A stretch of DNA of 40,258 bases from Thiomicrorhabdus sp034722175. GTDB taxonomy: Bacteria; Pseudomonadota; Gammaproteobacteria; Thiomicrospirales; Thiomicrospiraceae. The notes under the pieces are model-generated. The model had not been told where the DNA came from, ran no database searches, and saw only the letters and a program-made list of their open reading frames with translations. This document shows, in pieces, positions 1-7,796 of this stretch. The position numbers were made by a program, and so were the translations under genes. Position 1 is the stretch's first letter. Every line of letters starts with the position of its first letter. The stretch spans positions 1 to 40,258 of the forward strand of contig JAYENR010000174.1 in NCBI GenBank assembly GCA_034722175.1. Reading direction: 5' to 3'.

Positions 1-82
1 CTAGTTTTAGGGCCAGCGATAAACCTGCAATCCCACTACCAATTACCAAAATATCAGTTTTTAAACTTTTAGATTGAATCAC
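1..82 (-). CDS. nadB: L-aspartate oxidase NadB, N-terminal fragment
   Basis: Only the first 27 codons of this minus-strand gene are inside the window. They start at a GTG (82-80) preceded by an AGGA ribosome site and read into a short tail followed by ILVIGSGIAGLSLALKL, the Rossmann GxGxxG dinucleotide-binding motif that opens NadB. NadB oxidises L-aspartate to iminoaspartate with FAD, the first step of de novo NAD synthesis. The name also rests on position: in Pseudomonas nadB is divergent to the algU-mucABCD-lepA block, and here it is divergent to rseC-mucD-lepA. Another FAD-dependent oxidoreductase of the succinate dehydrogenase family cannot be excluded from so short a piece. Confidence 0.7.
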   Translation of the reverse strand, partial: MIQSKSLKTDILVIGSGIAGLSLALKL

Positions 83-244
83 AAGTATCCTTTTAAAAAA
101 ATGCAGAGGCGGTTAGGGAAGTGAAGTTGCAAGAATTTGCAGTGTGACCGTTATTAGTCTATAGGGCGTATTATAAGGTAACTATTCGGAGTTATCGAAG
201 AAATATGTTAGTTTAATAGTCATCATTTAAGGCGATAAAAAAAT

Positions 245-709
245 ATGCAACAAGAAGAAAACAGGTGGTTACTCTCTCAAGGATTGGTGGTTGGTCAAGA
301 GGATGGATTTGTGTTGGTTCAAACTCAACGACAATCAGCGTGTGGCGGGTGTCAGTCTGAATCCGGTTGTGGAACATCGGCTTTAGCTAAGTTATTTTCG
401 AATACTGGTAGTGCACCCATTAAAGTAGAAAACACCTTAAATGCGGCTGTCAATGATCAAGTGTTACTGAAGCTGGATGAATCACGTTTGGTTTTACACG
501 CCTTTATGGCCTATGGTTTGCCGTTAATTGGCCTATTTTTATTTGCGGTTCTCTTGAAATGGACGGCTCAGTCCTTATTAGGTATGCAGGCAGGTCAAGC
601 AGAGCTGTTGTCAATTTTAGGTGGCCTATTCGGTCTGTTATTAGGTTGGTTTGTAACCAAACGTTTTTATAAACCGACCTTGCCAACTTTAGAAAAAATC
701 ATTAAATAG
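245..709 (+). CDS. rseC: RseC/MucC family membrane protein
   Basis: A 154-residue inner-membrane protein, the usual length for RseC. A cysteine cluster lies at C33, C36 and C42 (CGGCQSESGC), followed by a short soluble stretch and two hydrophobic helices at about 82-103 and 117-137, the RseC/MucC layout. RseC is known as a modulator of the sigma-E envelope stress response and, in some bacteria, as a partner of the Rnf-like system that reduces SoxR. An AAGG site sits about 10 bases before the ATG. It is followed by mucD 99 bases downstream, as mucC is in Pseudomonas. The genes that normally precede it (rpoE/algU, mucA, mucB) are absent: the next gene upstream is divergent nadB. Confidence 0.85.
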   Translation: MQQEENRWLLSQGLVVGQEDGFVLVQTQRQSACGGCQSESGCGTSALAKLFSNTGSAPIKVENTLNAAVNDQVLLKLDESRLVLHAFMAYGLPLIGLFLFAVLLKWTAQSLLGMQAGQAELLSILGGLFGLLLGWFVTKRFYKPTLPTLEKIIK

Positions 710-713
710 TGAG

Positions 714-721
714 CAGGCCTG
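714..721. repeat. CAGGCCTG palindrome, copy 1
   Basis: Exact copy of the dispersed 8-base palindrome, five bases after the rseC stop codon and before mucD. The context TGAG-CAGGCCTG-TTTA partly follows the extended consensus TGAMCAGGCCTGKTYA. No second arm is close enough to make a hairpin beyond the site itself. Confidence 0.7.
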
Positions 722-808
722 TTTAACAATCTTCAAGATTTTGTCAGAGTCTTGTAAAGAGCATTTGTTAAGTTATATCTGAACTCATTTTGTGAAAAGG
801 TGGAAAGA

Positions 809-2254
809 ATGAAACGAACTTCTTTTTTAGCGTGTGTTTTGACCGGTTTGGTGCTGGTAATGCAAGCGCCTTATGCGATGTCGAATACGGCAAATTCGCC
901 GCAATCTTACGGATTGCCTGACTTTACTAAGCTGGTAGAAGAGAGTAGTCCAGTGGTGGTGAATATCAGTACCACTAAGAAAGTCACTCGCAAATCTCAC
1001 CCTCAGTTTGAAGGTTTACCAGAAGAGTTACTACGCCGATTTTTTGGAATTCCGGGGTTTGAAATGCCTGATAGAGATCCTCGCGGTGGTCAACCAAGAG
1101 AGTTGCCACAGCAAGAGTCACACTCATTAGGTTCTGGTTTTATTATTAGCGAAGACGGTTATATCTTAACCAATAATCATGTGATTGATGGGGCAGACGA
1201 TATTGTGGTGAGAATGCGTAATCGCCAAGAGCTAAAAGCCAAGGTGATTGGCGTAGACGCTCGTACCGATGTGGCCTTGTTAAAAGTTGAAGCCGATGAT
1301 CTTCCTGTGGCCAAGATTGGTCGTTCTAGTACATTAAAAGCGGGACAGTGGGTCTTAGCGATTGGCGAACCATTTGGTTTGGATTACACTGTGACTCACG
1401 GTATTGTCAGTGCGGTAGGGCGTTCATTACCAGATGATACCTATGTGCCATTTATTCAAACTGATGTGTCAATCAACCCAGGAAACTCGGGTGGACCGCT
1501 GTTTAATTTGGATGGGGAAGTGGTTGGCGTCAACGCGCAGATATTCAGTAAAAGTGGTGGCTCTATGGGCTTGTCGTTCTCGATCCCGATTGATATTGCG
1601 ATGAATGTCGCTGAACAGTTAATGGACAGTGGTAAAGTCAGCCGTGGTTTCTTAGGGGTGCAAGTTCAGGAAGTGACCAGTGATCTATCCAAGTCGTTTG
1701 GTTTGAAAGCACCGACTGGGGCATTGGTTGGACAAACTTACCCGGATACGCCGGCTGAAAGAGCGGGAATTCGTGCGGGTGATATTATTTTGGAGTTTAA
1801 TGGCCAAAAAGTTAAAAAATCTGCTGATCTGCCGCCTTTAGTTGGTGTAGCTAAAGTCAATAAACCGATTAAAGTGGTTCTGTTACGTCAAGGTAAAAAG
1901 GTCAATATCACAGTTAAGTTAACCGAATTGGATAAAGCGGAGCAAGTCGCCAGTAAGCAAAATGGTGCAACTGAAAATGATCGTTTAGGTGCCACCGTTG
2001 AAGCTTTAACCAAAGAAGAGTTGGATGCGGTCAACTTACCTTTTGGTGTAAAAGTCATCTCAATGGACGATGGCGCTGCCAGCAAAGCTGGGATTCGTCC
2101 GGGAGACATTATCGTGACGATTGATTTTCAACCGGTTAAAAACTTGAATTCACTACGTAAAATCTTAGAAAAAGCCCCCGCTGGTCGTTCTTTGCCTGTG
2201 CGTGTAGTGCGTAATAAACGTTCTTTGTTCTTACCTTTAGTACTCGGAAAATAA
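809..2254 (+). CDS. mucD: Periplasmic serine endoprotease DegP/MucD (Do family)
   Basis: A trypsin-like protease and chaperone that degrades misfolded envelope proteins. From the ATG at 809 it has 481 residues: a signal peptide (basic MKR, hydrophobic core, likely cleavage after A23 in APYA), a protease domain with catalytic triad H124 (NNHVIDGAD), D154 (DARTDVALL) and S227 (NPGNSGGPLF), then two PDZ domains at about 265-360 and 385-475. I prefer the ATG at 809 to the in-frame GTG at 800 because GGTGGA sits correctly six bases before it, whereas the GTG has no spaced ribosome site. It lies after rseC and before lepA, as mucD does in Pseudomonas. DegQ-type naming is possible; the Do-family assignment is firm. 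Confidence 0.93.
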   Translation: MKRTSFLACVLTGLVLVMQAPYAMSNTANSPQSYGLPDFTKLVEESSPVVVNISTTKKVTRKSHPQFEGLPEELLRRFFGIPGFEMPDRDPRGGQPRELPQQESHSLGSGFIISEDGYILTNNHVIDGADDIVVRMRNRQELKAKVIGVDARTDVALLKVEADDLPVAKIGRSSTLKAGQWVLAIGEPFGLDYTVTHGIVSAVGRSLPDDTYVPFIQTDVSINPGNSGGPLFNLDGEVVGVNAQIFSKSGGSMGLSFSIPIDIAMNVAEQLMDSGKVSRGFLGVQVQEVTSDLSKSFGLKAPTGALVGQTYPDTPAERAGIRAGDIILEFNGQKVKKSADLPPLVGVAKVNKPIKVVLLRQGKKVNITVKLTELDKAEQVASKQNGATENDRLGATVEALTKEELDAVNLPFGVKVISMDDGAASKAGIRPGDIIVTIDFQPVKNLNSLRKILEKAPAGRSLPVRVVRNKRSLFLPLVLGK

Positions 2255-2283
2255 AACCAAGGTGAAAAGGGCCAGAAGTTAAT

Positions 2284-2443
2284 GAGCCCCTTGTACAAGT
2301 GAATGAACGGCTAAAAAGTGGTTAAAACTCCTCTAGAATGCGTTAAAAAACTTGCCAATAGCAAGCTATTAGCTGCATTTTTCGCCTTATCTAGAGAAGT
2401 TTTCTCTCATTTTTATCTCGCACCTCACTTGTACAAGGGACTC
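2284..2443. repeat. Nested inverted-repeat element
   Basis: This fills much of the 376-base gap between mucD and lepA. Outer arms at 2284-2302 and 2425-2443 are complementary over 19 bases with one mismatch, and each arm itself contains the palindrome CTTGTACAAG. Inner arms at 2324-2337 and 2390-2403 match over 14 bases with one mismatch (AAAACTCCTCTAGA against TCTAGAGAAGTTTT). The centre holds small hairpins (CTTGC/GCAAG at 2351-2365; AATAGC/GCTATT at 2357-2370). The whole could fold into one long interrupted stem. It may be a dispersed non-coding repeat, a MITE-like remnant or a structured RNA. No open reading frame or transposase is visible, and only one copy occurs here. Confidence 0.6.
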
Positions 2444-2556
2444 TAATAATATCTCTGCGTTTTAAGCGAAATTATCGTAAAATACGCAACAATTAATTTT
2501 TGAACCGCAACTTAAGTCTAGAGCATGATTAAACCCATGGCTGTTACTTAAGTATA

Positions 2557-2580
2557 AAGGGGCTATGAGCCCCTTTTTTT
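2557..2580 (+). terminator. Rho-independent terminator before lepA
   Basis: Stem AAGGGGCT / AGCCCCTT with loop ATG, followed by a run of seven T. It most likely ends mucD transcription. It lies only about 50 bases before the lepA ATG, so if lepA is transcribed from further upstream it would act as a leader attenuator. Confidence 0.85.
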
Positions 2581-2630
2581 ATAGTCTGTTTTAAGACTGA
2601 ATTGCGTGTTATGTAACAACCGGAGCCTAA

Positions 2631-4436
2631 ATGTCAGACGCATTAAAACTGATTCGAAATTTCTCAATCATCGCCCATATCGACCATGGTAAGTCGACTA
2701 TTGCTGATCGTTTTATCCATTTATGCGGCGGTCTCTCTGACCGTGAAATGCAAGCTCAAGTTCTGGATTCAATGGATATTGAAAAAGAGCGTGGAATTAC
2801 CATTAAAGCGCAAAGTGTGACCTTGAACTACAAAGCGGACGATGGCAATACTTATCAGCTTAACTTTATCGATACGCCAGGACACGTTGATTTTTCTTAT
2901 GAAGTATCTCGTTCTTTAGCGGCGTGTGAAGGAGCTTTATTAGTCGTCGATGCCTCGCAAGGGGTGGAAGCGCAAACGGTTGCTAACTGTTACACCGCGA
3001 TTGAGCAAGGGTTAGAAGTATTGGTGGTGTTGAATAAAATCGACTTGCCTGCTGCAGACCCTGAACGTGTAATTGATGAAGTTGAAGAGATCATTGGAGT
3101 GGAAGCTCATGATGCGGTTCACGCCAGTGCTAAGTCTGGAATTGGAATAAAAGAGACTTTAGAGGATATTGTTAAAAATATTCCGCCACCTCAAGGTGAT
3201 CCAGATGCACCATTAAAAGCGTTAATCATTGACTCATGGTTTGATAACTATTTAGGCGTGGTCTCCTTGGTACGAGTGATTGATGGCAAAATCGGTAAAA
3301 AAACAAAAATGAAAGTGATGTCGACTAAAGAAGAGTATTTGGTTGATGATGTGGGCATTTTTACACCAAAACGTACTTCGACACCGTTTTTAACTGCGGG
3401 CGAAGTAGGGTATGTGATCTCTGGAATTAAAGACATTGACGGTGCGCCAGTAGGGGATACCTTATGTGATGCGGCGCGTGAAGACGTGGATGCTTTACCA
3501 GGGTTTAAACCAGCGCAACCTCGAGTTTTTGCGGGTCTGTTTCCTGTTTCATCTGAACAGTATGAAGACCTTCGTGAAGCATTACGTAAATTACGTTTAA
3601 ATGATGCTGCTTTAAACTTCGATCCAGAAACGTCTGAAGCCTTAGGGTTTGGTTTTCGTTGTGGTTTCTTAGGTATGTTGCATATGGAGATCATTCAGGA
3701 GCGTTTAGAACGTGAATATAACCTGGATTTGATTACCACCGCACCAACGGTAATTTATGAAGTTCTTACCAAGGCGGGAGATCTTATTACGATTGATAAT
3801 CCATCTGAATTACCAGATATGGGGATTATTCAAGAGATTAGAGAGCCGATTATTCAAGCGAATATTTTAGTGCCAAATGAATACGTCGGTTCAGTCATGA
3901 AACTGTGTATTGAAAAGCGTGGTGTTCAAAAAGACATGCAATATTCGGGGGGTCAGGTTTCTATCAATTATGAGCTGCCGTTAAACGAAGTGGTTTTGGA
4001 TTTCTTTGACCGTTTAAAATCGTGTAGTCGTGGTTATGCCTCAATGGATTATGAATTTAAACGTTTCCAAGCCGATGACTTAACGCGTATCGACTTTATG
4101 ATCAATGGTGAAAAAGTGGATGCTTTAGCCGTGATTGCTCATAGAAGTTTTGCTGCTCAACGTGGTAAAGTCATTATCGAAAAATTACGTCAAGTGATTC
4201 CTCGTCAAATGTTTGATGTCGCCATTCAAGCCGCGATTGGTGGCAAGATTATTGGTCGTTCTAACGTCAAAGCTTTACGTAAAAACGTAACGGCTAAATG
4301 TTATGGTGGGGATGTGTCACGTAAGAAAAAGTTATTACAGAAACAGAAAGAAGGTAAGAAGCGCATGAAGTCAATTGGTAGCGTTGAATTACCTCAAGAA
4401 GCCTTCTTGGCAATTCTCGATACGGGAGGAGATTAA
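2631..4436 (+). CDS. lepA: Elongation factor 4 (LepA), ribosome-associated GTPase
   Basis: A 601-residue translational GTPase, full length for the family. Near the N-terminus it has the P-loop AHIDHGKST (15-23), then the DTPGHVDF switch II motif and the NKIDLP guanine-specificity motif. The C-terminal LepA-specific domain ends in a lysine-rich block including YGGDVSRKKKLLQKQKEGKK, typical of this family and used for ribosome binding. LepA acts on elongating or initiating ribosomes. A CGGAG ribosome site precedes the ATG. It leads an operon with lepB (two-base gap) and rnc, the classical lepA-lepB order. Confidence 0.97.
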   Translation: MSDALKLIRNFSIIAHIDHGKSTIADRFIHLCGGLSDREMQAQVLDSMDIEKERGITIKAQSVTLNYKADDGNTYQLNFIDTPGHVDFSYEVSRSLAACEGALLVVDASQGVEAQTVANCYTAIEQGLEVLVVLNKIDLPAADPERVIDEVEEIIGVEAHDAVHASAKSGIGIKETLEDIVKNIPPPQGDPDAPLKALIIDSWFDNYLGVVSLVRVIDGKIGKKTKMKVMSTKEEYLVDDVGIFTPKRTSTPFLTAGEVGYVISGIKDIDGAPVGDTLCDAAREDVDALPGFKPAQPRVFAGLFPVSSEQYEDLREALRKLRLNDAALNFDPETSEALGFGFRCGFLGMLHMEIIQERLEREYNLDLITTAPTVIYEVLTKAGDLITIDNPSELPDMGIIQEIREPIIQANILVPNEYVGSVMKLCIEKRGVQKDMQYSGGQVSINYELPLNEVVLDFFDRLKSCSRGYASMDYEFKRFQADDLTRIDFMINGEKVDALAVIAHRSFAAQRGKVIIEKLRQVIPRQMFDVAIQAAIGGKIIGRSNVKALRKNVTAKCYGGDVSRKKKLLQKQKEGKKRMKSIGSVELPQEAFLAILDTGGD

Positions 4437-4438
4437 CC

Positions 4439-5209
4439 GTGAGTTTTGAACTGATTTTAGTGATTGTCACTGCTGTAACGGGCGTGATCACTTATGTTGA
4501 CCGTATTGTATGGCGTCCTAAGCGTCAACGTGCTTTAGCAACTGAAAATGAACCCGTTATTATCGAATATGCTCGTTCATTGTTCCCAGTTTTTTTAGTG
4601 GTTTTGGTATTGCGTTCTTTTATTATCGAACCATTCCGCATACCATCTGGTTCTATGTACCCGACTTTAGAAATTGGTGATTTTATTGCGGTGAGTAAGT
4701 TCTCTTACGGTGTGAAATTACCAGTGACTCAAACCACTGTTATTCCAATCGCAGATCCAGAGCGTGGTGACGTGGTGGTGTTTGCTTACCCGAATGATCC
4801 AGCGGTTGATTATATTAAACGTGTAGTCGGTGTGCCAGGTGATGAAATCACCTATGTTGGTCGTACCGTATTTGTAAATGGTCAAGCGGTTAAGCAGGAA
4901 GCAAAAGGTAAATATATCGGTAACGATTCTGGTTCGGTGATGAGTGGTGCTAATAGGGTGACGGAGACATTAACGAATGGCGTTAGCTATGATGTATTGA
5001 TGGATATGAACAAAAGCAGCCGTGATATGGATACGGTTGTGGTGCCTGAAGGTCATTATTTTATGATGGGTGATAACCGTGATCACAGTAATGACAGTCG
5101 TTTCTGGGGCTTCGTACCTGAGAAAAACCTAAAAGGTAAGGCTTTTGGGATCTGGATGAATTGGGACAACGGTATTCACTGGGGTCGTATTGGCAAAGGG
5201 ATCGAGTAG
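4439..5209 (+). CDS. lepB: Signal peptidase I
   Basis: An inner-membrane protease that removes signal peptides from exported proteins. The 256-residue product starts at GTG after a strong GGGAGGAG site that overlaps the end of lepA. Two hydrophobic segments (about 4-20 and 47-63) anchor it. The catalytic serine lies in IPSGSMYPTL (S72), the general-base lysine in DYIKRVVGVPGDE (K127), and the late box MGDNRDHSNDSR follows. It is shorter than the 324-residue E. coli enzyme but has all the family boxes. It is two bases from lepA and two bases from rnc, so the three are almost certainly co-transcribed. Confidence 0.96.
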   Translation: MSFELILVIVTAVTGVITYVDRIVWRPKRQRALATENEPVIIEYARSLFPVFLVVLVLRSFIIEPFRIPSGSMYPTLEIGDFIAVSKFSYGVKLPVTQTTVIPIADPERGDVVVFAYPNDPAVDYIKRVVGVPGDEITYVGRTVFVNGQAVKQEAKGKYIGNDSGSVMSGANRVTETLTNGVSYDVLMDMNKSSRDMDTVVVPEGHYFMMGDNRDHSNDSRFWGFVPEKNLKGKAFGIWMNWDNGIHWGRIGKGIE

Positions 5210-5211
5210 TC

Positions 5212-5919
5212 ATGAAGACTAAATCCACTACACTTGGTGTTGAACGCAAAGCAAAACTTAATCAACTATCTAAAAAATTGAATTACCAGTTTGAAAATAT
5301 TGATTTTTTGCAACGTGCTTTAACGCACCGCAGTGTCGGTGCACAAAACAATGAACGTTTAGAGTTTTTAGGTGATAGTTTAGTTAACTTTATGATTGCG
5401 GATGTGCTGTTTCACCAATTTACTAAATTGCCTGAAGGTGATATGAGCCGTGTTCGTGCACATTTAGTAAAAGGTGAAACCCTAGCGGTGATTGGTAAAG
5501 AGTACGACTTAAGCGAATATCTGGTTCTAGGGCCAGGCGAATTAAAGAGCGGTGGCTTCCGTCGTAACTCTATTATTGCAGATGCCGTAGAAGCGATTAT
5601 TGCTGCAGTCTATGAAGATGGTGGTTTAAATAAATGTCGTGAACTGGTTCAACATTTGTATAAAAAACGTTTGCAAGAGCTTGATCCTAAAAAGATCGGC
5701 AAGGACAATAAAACCCGTCTACAAGAGTTACTGCAATCGTTTCAAGAACCATTACCGGAATACAGTATTATCAGTGTTAATGGTGCGGCGCATGATCAAG
5801 CGTTTACCGTGTCGTGTTATGTCGGTAAACTAAATACTAAGTTTGAAGCGACGGCTTCTAGTCGCCGTAAAGCCGAGCAGAAAGCTGCTGAATTTGCACT
5901 GCAAGCGTTTGAAAAATAG
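5212..5919 (+). CDS. rnc: Ribonuclease III
   Basis: An endonuclease cutting double-stranded RNA in rRNA and mRNA processing. From the ATG at 5212 it has 235 residues, close to the E. coli length. The RNase III signature NERLEFLGDS carries the metal-binding acidic residues (E51, D55), a second acidic motif is in IIADAVEAIIAAVYEDGG, and the last 70 or so residues form a double-stranded-RNA-binding domain ending in RRKAEQKAAEFAL. The reading frame extends 17 codons upstream into lepB, but GGGATCGAG before the ATG at 5212 makes that the likely start. It follows lepB by two bases and precedes era, the usual operon order. Confidence 0.96.
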   Translation: MKTKSTTLGVERKAKLNQLSKKLNYQFENIDFLQRALTHRSVGAQNNERLEFLGDSLVNFMIADVLFHQFTKLPEGDMSRVRAHLVKGETLAVIGKEYDLSEYLVLGPGELKSGGFRRNSIIADAVEAIIAAVYEDGGLNKCRELVQHLYKKRLQELDPKKIGKDNKTRLQELLQSFQEPLPEYSIISVNGAAHDQAFTVSCYVGKLNTKFEATASSRRKAEQKAAEFALQAFEK

Positions 5920-5946
5920 ACAAAGCTTTATTTAATCGTATTTCTG

Positions 5947-6008
5947 AAACTCACCCTACGCTCACATGGTTTTCTAAAGCCGTAGGACATGCCAGGCCTG
6001 ATGAGTTT
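5947..6008. other. rnc-era intergenic stem structure
   Basis: AAACTCA (5947-5953) pairs with TGAGTTT (6002-6008), and inside it CCTACG (5955-5960) pairs with CGTAGG (5981-5986). A copy of CAGGCCTG (5993-6000) lies in the 3' internal bulge. A T-rich stretch follows at about 6018-6026. It could be a weak terminator, an attenuator or an RNA processing site between rnc and era; RNase III processing of its own operon leader is known in E. coli, but there is no direct evidence here. Confidence 0.35.
5993..6000. repeat. CAGGCCTG palindrome, copy 2
   Basis: Exact copy in the 153-base gap between rnc and era, inside the intergenic stem structure. The flanks (ATGC / ATGA) match the extended consensus poorly. 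Confidence 0.65.
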
Positions 6009-6072
6009 AAAAGTGCGATTTTTTCTTTTCACAACCGTGACAGATAATCGTTAAAACAACATAGGTTAATGA

Positions 6073-7020
6073 ATGGATTACTCAGAACAAACACCAGAAT
6101 CAACTCCCGTGAGCACAGACTACCAATCTGGGTTTGCAGCCGTGATTGGTCGACCAAATGTCGGTAAATCCACCATTATGAACGAGCTGTTAGGGCAGAA
6201 GTTGAGTATCACTTCGCACAAACCGCAAACGACTCGTCACCGTATTCATGGCATTCACACCACTGAACAGTATCAGATCGTGTATGTCGATACACCGGGT
6301 ATGCACTTAGGGGGTCAAAAGAGTATTAACGACTATATGAACCGTACCGCAAACAGTGCCTTTGCAGATGTGGATGCGATTTTGTTTGTGGTTGAGGCAG
6401 GGCGCTGGAGCGAAGAAGATAAAGCCGTTGCGCAAAAACTGGAACATGTGGATATTCCAGTGATTGTGGTTGTGAATAAAATTGACAAATTTCCAAACAA
6501 AGAAGACCTGTTCCCATTTATGCAGACCATCTCGGAACACGTTAAATTTGCATCGTTGATTCCGGTTTCTGCCTACAAGAAAAGCGGCCTTAACTTGATT
6601 GTGGATGAAGTGTTGAAATTCATCCCAAAACAAGAAGCGATCTTCTCAGACGACTATATTACCGATCGTTCAACCCGTTTCTTAGCCTCAGAAATCATTC
6701 GTGAAAAACTGATGCGTACTTTGGGTGAAGAGGTGCCTTATGGTGCCACCGTTGAGATTGAACAGTTTAAGTTTAATGAAGAGGAAGAGCGTTGGGTGAT
6801 TCACGCCTTGATTTTGGTTGAACGTGCTGGGCAAAAGAAAATTGTCATCGGCAAAAAAGGCGAAATGATTAAACAGATGGGCATTCAAGCGCGTAAAGAC
6901 CTGATGGCGTTAATGGATGCACGTGTGCATTTGGAGCTTTGGGTTAAAGTCAAAGAGAACTGGTCGGATGATGCGCGTGCTCTAGCTAGTTTAGGTTATA
7001 ACGACGACTACACAAGTTAA
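6073..7020 (+). CDS. era: GTPase Era
   Basis: A GTPase that binds the 3' end of 16S rRNA during maturation of the small ribosomal subunit. The 315 residues have a P-loop GRPNVGKST (26-34), the DTPGMH switch motif, the NKID specificity motif, and a C-terminal KH RNA-binding domain with IVIGKKGEMIKQMG and the conserved LELWVKVKENWSDD ending. About 20 residues before the P-loop are longer than in E. coli. AGG lies about eight bases before the ATG. It precedes recO by 18 bases, as in many gammaproteobacteria. Confidence 0.96.
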   Translation: MDYSEQTPESTPVSTDYQSGFAAVIGRPNVGKSTIMNELLGQKLSITSHKPQTTRHRIHGIHTTEQYQIVYVDTPGMHLGGQKSINDYMNRTANSAFADVDAILFVVEAGRWSEEDKAVAQKLEHVDIPVIVVVNKIDKFPNKEDLFPFMQTISEHVKFASLIPVSAYKKSGLNLIVDEVLKFIPKQEAIFSDDYITDRSTRFLASEIIREKLMRTLGEEVPYGATVEIEQFKFNEEEERWVIHALILVERAGQKKIVIGKKGEMIKQMGIQARKDLMALMDARVHLELWVKVKENWSDDARALASLGYNDDYTS

Positions 7021-7038
7021 GCCACTTTGGGTCTCTGA

Positions 7039-7761
7039 ATGGAAATTGTTCAGTCAGCCTATATTCTGCATACTCGGCCTTACCGAGAAACCAGTGTAAT
7101 TGCCACGTTCCTGACTCAGGAGCATGGCAAGCTGAATGGTGTGGTACGGGGGGTGCGTGGTAAAACCCGCAGTAGTATGCAAAAAAACGCCATTTTACAG
7201 CCTTTTCAAAAGCTCTCTATTCAGTGGCGCGACAAACCCAATTCTAATAATGATTTAGTGACTGTTCGCAGTTTTGAATCGGAACCTGTGCGTTTCTATT
7301 TAGAGGGCGAAAGCAGTTTTTGCGGTTTGTATATGAACGAACTTCTGTATCGCTTAATGTACCCTAGGGTGTCGGTTGAAGCGGTATTTGAAGAGTATCA
7401 GCAAGCGTTATTAAACCTATTAAGTGCCCAAGATCGTGCTGAACAGGCCTGGTTATTACGAAAATTTGAATTGAACCTGTTAAATGAACTGGGTGTGAGC
7501 TTGTTGACTGAATTGGATGCTCATAAACAACCGATTCAATCTGAGCTTCAGTATCAATTTTATCCAGAAATGGGGGCTTATCCACTGTTAGATAGTCAAA
7601 CTGTCGGCAATGGCACACTGATATCTGGAGAGTGTCTGTTAAAGCTCTCTAAATTAGAGTATTGTGAAAGCTGTCTAGGGTCATGGAAACGTTTGTTACG
7701 CCATGTACTGAATGGTTATTTAGGGTCAAAACCGATTATGACCCGCAAGTTATTTAAGTGA
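7039..7761 (+). CDS. recO: DNA repair protein RecO
   Basis: A recombination mediator that, with RecR, loads RecA onto SSB-covered DNA. The 240 residues begin with the N-terminal OB-fold (AYILHTRPYRETSVIATFLT, then GVVRGVRGKTRS), followed by the helical C-terminal domain containing CESCLGSWKRLLRHVLNGYLG. Only one CxxC-like pair is visible, so a four-cysteine zinc finger is not obvious, as is usual for gammaproteobacterial RecO. It sits between era and pdxJ in the standard order. The CAGGCCTG motif occurs in frame as the residues E-Q-A-W at 7441-7452. Confidence 0.93.
   Translation: MEIVQSAYILHTRPYRETSVIATFLTQEHGKLNGVVRGVRGKTRSSMQKNAILQPFQKLSIQWRDKPNSNNDLVTVRSFESEPVRFYLEGESSFCGLYMNELLYRLMYPRVSVEAVFEEYQQALLNLLSAQDRAEQAWLLRKFELNLLNELGVSLLTELDAHKQPIQSELQYQFYPEMGAYPLLDSQTVGNGTLISGECLLKLSKLEYCESCLGSWKRLLRHVLNGYLGSKPIMTRKLFK
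7444..7451. repeat. CAGGCCTG palindrome, copy 3 (inside recO)
   Basis: Exact copy inside recO, context TGAA-CAGGCCTG-GTTA, a good match to the extended consensus. It is read in frame as CAG-GCC-TG, giving Gln-Ala-Trp. Confidence 0.7.
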
Positions 7762-7796
7762 GTCTGGTATCAGCCAGTTATTTTTAGGAGTAAGTT

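Noticed and set aside
3248..3694. 148-codon minus-strand frame opposite lepA
   Set aside because: Entirely within lepA, with low-complexity composition expected of an antisense frame.
6307..6633. Long minus-strand open frames opposite era
   Set aside because: They lie wholly inside a gene with unmistakable GTPase and KH motifs and have no ribosome site or domain.
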